Assembly: GCA_900315455.1 (NCBI GenBank) | Contig: OMZE01000011.1 | Coordinates: 11,235 to 75,234, forward strand | Source: an uncultured Prevotellaceae bacterium | Lineage (GTDB): Bacteria > Bacteroidota > Bacteroidia > Bacteroidales > Bacteroidaceae | Length of the DNA stretch: 64,000 nucleotides | Direction of reading: 5' to 3' | Translations under genes and position numbers: made by a program | Notes under the pieces: model-generated | Database searches by the model: none | What the model was told of the DNA's origin: nothing | The model's input: only the letters and a program-made list of their open reading frames with translations | Part shown: piece after piece, positions 63,201 to 64,000 of the stretch | How positions within the stretch are numbered: position 1 is the stretch's first letter | Layout: each line of letters begins with the position of its first letter

Positions 63201-63346
63201 GCGAGATCCTCCTGATGAAGGGCGACGAGCAGGAGGCGGTGAAGATGTGGAAGAAGGTTCTGGAGCTGAATCCTCAGTTTGTGGAGCAGATGGGGGAGTA
63301 CTCTAATTTATACAAGCAACTGAAGGAAAAAGGCTTAGTGGAATGA
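60281..63346 (+). CDS. Secreted TPR-repeat protein with 46-residue units
   Basis: 1021 residues. Signal peptide MKKVFLTLIILVTTLTAMAQ, then a carboxypeptidase-regulatory-like beta domain (about 25-115, with SGADGRLTLSFRTL), a coiled coil (about 120-260), and at least nine tandem TPR-like units of 46 residues whose consensus is QNPDTYRxxLAxxQxxLGxxY...KAEEYYLKALEN. Two more ordinary TPRs end the protein. Probably a periplasmic scaffold. The near-identical units suggest recent repeat expansion. It sits alone behind its own promoter. Confidence 0.85.
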   Translation: MKKVFLTLIILVTTLTAMAQATQPCVVKQYNQKQQKTPLAGVQVEVRDAGSAASGADGRLTLSFRTLKPGDRVPFRAATKAGFELMNKTAVEQWNISRDQKPFEIVLIQSAYFTQLKGKLKQSSIDSYHEKYEKARAILEKLQKEGKMKEEEYLRRLNELEDRYDNQLKNLDAYVDQFARIDLSELSEQEQHFVELAHAGRLDEAAEAYNSLNAAGKYITAVENVRKLNEDIAKLENEKAKQQEAAQTFFAMLQRQVNTLKLAGGEENYKKAGELLKRAALADITNVEVVNEYAKFAYNQDDFKEAERFWLICLDGIGNDNINKAVILNNLGESSTKNVKYENAKEYLFQALELWTVMFQSFPETFRGNISMTQNNLGNLYYKLLDFTKAEEYYLKALENKSLLFTQNPDTYREELANIQNNLGLMYASNDDTTKAEAFFIKSLENLTILYNQNPDTYRAQLAGVQNNLGLFYSHIHSYSKAEESSLQALSKISHLYQHNPDAYRSLLARTQLSIGVMYKDSTDYPKAEQYCLQALATFTTLFAQNPEQYRSNLAFAQSHLADIYNETQDYKKAEEYYLKALENYDQLFNQDPETYRSDLAAIQSKLSLFYKNLDDEAKSKDYIKKTMENYTHLYNQHTDLFHEESDSKSEESQALNLFEANLNISKGGTLALGGNYEEAEGCFLKSLEILGKINNLSKDNEEIYYKTLASSQYCIGLLYEIQKKYDEAEVYYLKSLEHRTQLFSNNPDAYREDLARSQSGLGSLYHDLHNYAKAKEYYLKALENHGELFKQDSDVYRKDIAKTQRCLGDLHDDTKDYVKAEEYYLQALENYKFLFEKQPDEYRAKLAWIQYSLMYIYAKDKARLDQYETMLDAALTNYEVLYQNDKDYQSKIVNLRNRKGWQLLKKGKTDEAMSLFESTYQLDPKKSTSYLASGCNAKAYEQAKTGDFTKALETIDHAITLMPEEANYYDSKGEILLMKGDEQEAVKMWKKVLELNPQFVEQMGEYSNLYKQLKEKGLVE

Positions 63347-63510
63347 TTGGGTTGAAATGTCGACTTTTTTCACCAGCTTATTCAATGGAATGGAAGGAAT
63401 GAAGATACTTTTTTGAAGAGTTTTTCATTGATGTATAATTATCGTCGGTTAATGATTGATAATAGAAACTGCCGAGTTGGGGGTGGTTTTCATTGGACAA
63501 GGATGTTCTT
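63347..63510. other. Convergent intergenic region
   Basis: 164 bp between the TPR gene and the FISUMP gene, which converge. No strong hairpin was seen. Confidence 0.4.
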
Positions 63511-64000
63511 TCAATTTTTGGACACAGGGCGAACGCAAGCTCCGCGGAAGATGGCCTCTTCGCACCAGTAGATGCTGCCGTCCGAGCGGAAGATGAGGTT
63601 CCAGGCAACATCAATGAAGGAAGGTAACCGCGTGGATGTCCAGTAATGTCCGCAGTCACGGGGACCGTTCGCTGCAGGCATGAATATGCTGTTGCCGTTG
63701 AACTTGCTTGTATACTTATGCCCATTGACACCGTTTAGGGTCAACCACTCCTCGGAACAGTTGTCAAATAGTTCATCGATTTGGTCAAGTGTGGACATCT
63801 GCCAATTGCCACCCCATTTCAAATGCGCCACGTCATATTTCGTTCCACTGATGTCGCTGCCAATATCGTGGCAGGAGTCTGCGTCGCCGTCGCAGTGGAT
63901 GTAGGTTTTCCAATCGTATATTCTCTTCTCCCCCGTCTCTCCCCAGGCGAAATAGTCTCCGACTTCCTCAGGTTTAGTTGCACCGACATTACAAGACGCC
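63511..64000 (-). CDS. FISUMP-type domain protein, cut by the window edge
   Basis: The minus frame is open from the right edge of the window (5' end missing) to a stop at 63511. Visible sequence contains NVGATKPEEVGDYFAWGET, WKTY, YDVAHLKWGGNWQMST and YWTSTRLPS..., the layout of the FISUMP (Fibrobacter succinogenes major paralogue) domain found in exported proteins of Bacteroidetes. The frame upstream of the GTG at 63831 continues into the window edge, so that codon is not the start. The N-terminal signal is outside. Confidence 0.78.
   Translation of the reverse strand, partial: ASCNVGATKPEEVGDYFAWGETGEKRIYDWKTYIHCDGDADSCHDIGSDISGTKYDVAHLKWGGNWQMSTLDQIDELFDNCSEEWLTLNGVNGHKYTSKFNGNSIFMPAANGPRDCGHYWTSTRLPSFIDVAWNLIFRSDGSIYWCEEAIFRGACVRPVSKN

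Overview
The window looks like a chromosome segment of a Bacteroidales bacterium, probably Prevotella or a close relative. This rests on promoters of the Bacteroidetes type (TTTG, 19-21 bp, TAnnTTTG), a general lack of Shine-Dalgarno sequences, a complete moxR-batI-batA/B/C/D/E aerotolerance cluster, and many mobile-element families typical of this phylum (Rep_3 initiator with iterons, MOBP relaxase, SAM-like tyrosine recombinase, ParA-type transfer genes). The species call is inference; no database could be searched.

Layout. (1) 1-20119 is GC-rich core chromosome, all on the + strand: a DMP19-like protein, smpB, a short metH, a HAD phosphatase, map, tsaD, a CinA-type amidase, the bat cluster (with BatD and BatE joined in one reading frame), a PAP2 phosphatase, queA, a DUF2027/Smr protein, then tRNA-Ser(GCT) and tRNA-Glu(CTC) with a terminator. 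(2) 20120 to about 36500 is an AT-rich integrated mobilizable element: Rep_3 initiator with four iterons, a 41-residue membrane peptide with its own promoter, a WYL regulator, a hypothetical gene, a mobilization accessory gene set between two odd AT-rich tracts of about 8-bp quasi-repeats, a MOBP relaxase, a minus-strand cargo operon, a stray second copy of the relaxase tail, and a tyrosine recombinase. (3) About 36500-57050 is a defence-like island: a MITE-like inverted repeat pair; a + operon (TPR/HELGH protein, MazG-like pyrophosphohydrolase, hypothetical, nuclease-DUF2075 helicase, SF1 helicase); a - operon (XRE regulator, SNF2/HepA helicase with DUF3883 end, DUF1156 DNA methylase, DUF499 ATPase, Sel1 lipoprotein); and a - operon (KptA, J-domain coiled coil, HIRAN). 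(4) 57414-60119 holds the start of a conjugative-element transfer region (ParA, DUF3408-like, small proteins, HTH protein, DUF3127) without the later transfer genes. (5) 60281-64000 holds a large secreted TPR-repeat protein and the end of a FISUMP-type surface domain gene.

How the genes may work together. The most interesting unit is the relaxase-linked cargo operon (34711-28155, minus strand). A small acidic protein is followed by a 1261-residue helicase whose C-terminus carries a possible PD-(D/E)xK nuclease. Next, with a 4-bp overlap, comes a 790-residue protein whose C-terminal half resembles the MID-PIWI layout. Together they recall the predicted PIWI-RE/DinG-helicase/nuclease conflict systems but do not match them obviously by eye. 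The cargo sits between two diverged copies of the relaxase 3' end, so it seems to have been acquired by recombination between related elements. The second system, DUF1156 methylase + DUF499 ATPase + SNF2 helicase, matches a gene set long predicted to be a methylation-based defence system. The + operon next to it combines a nucleotide pyrophosphohydrolase, two helicases and a TPR metalloprotease-like protein, and may be another.
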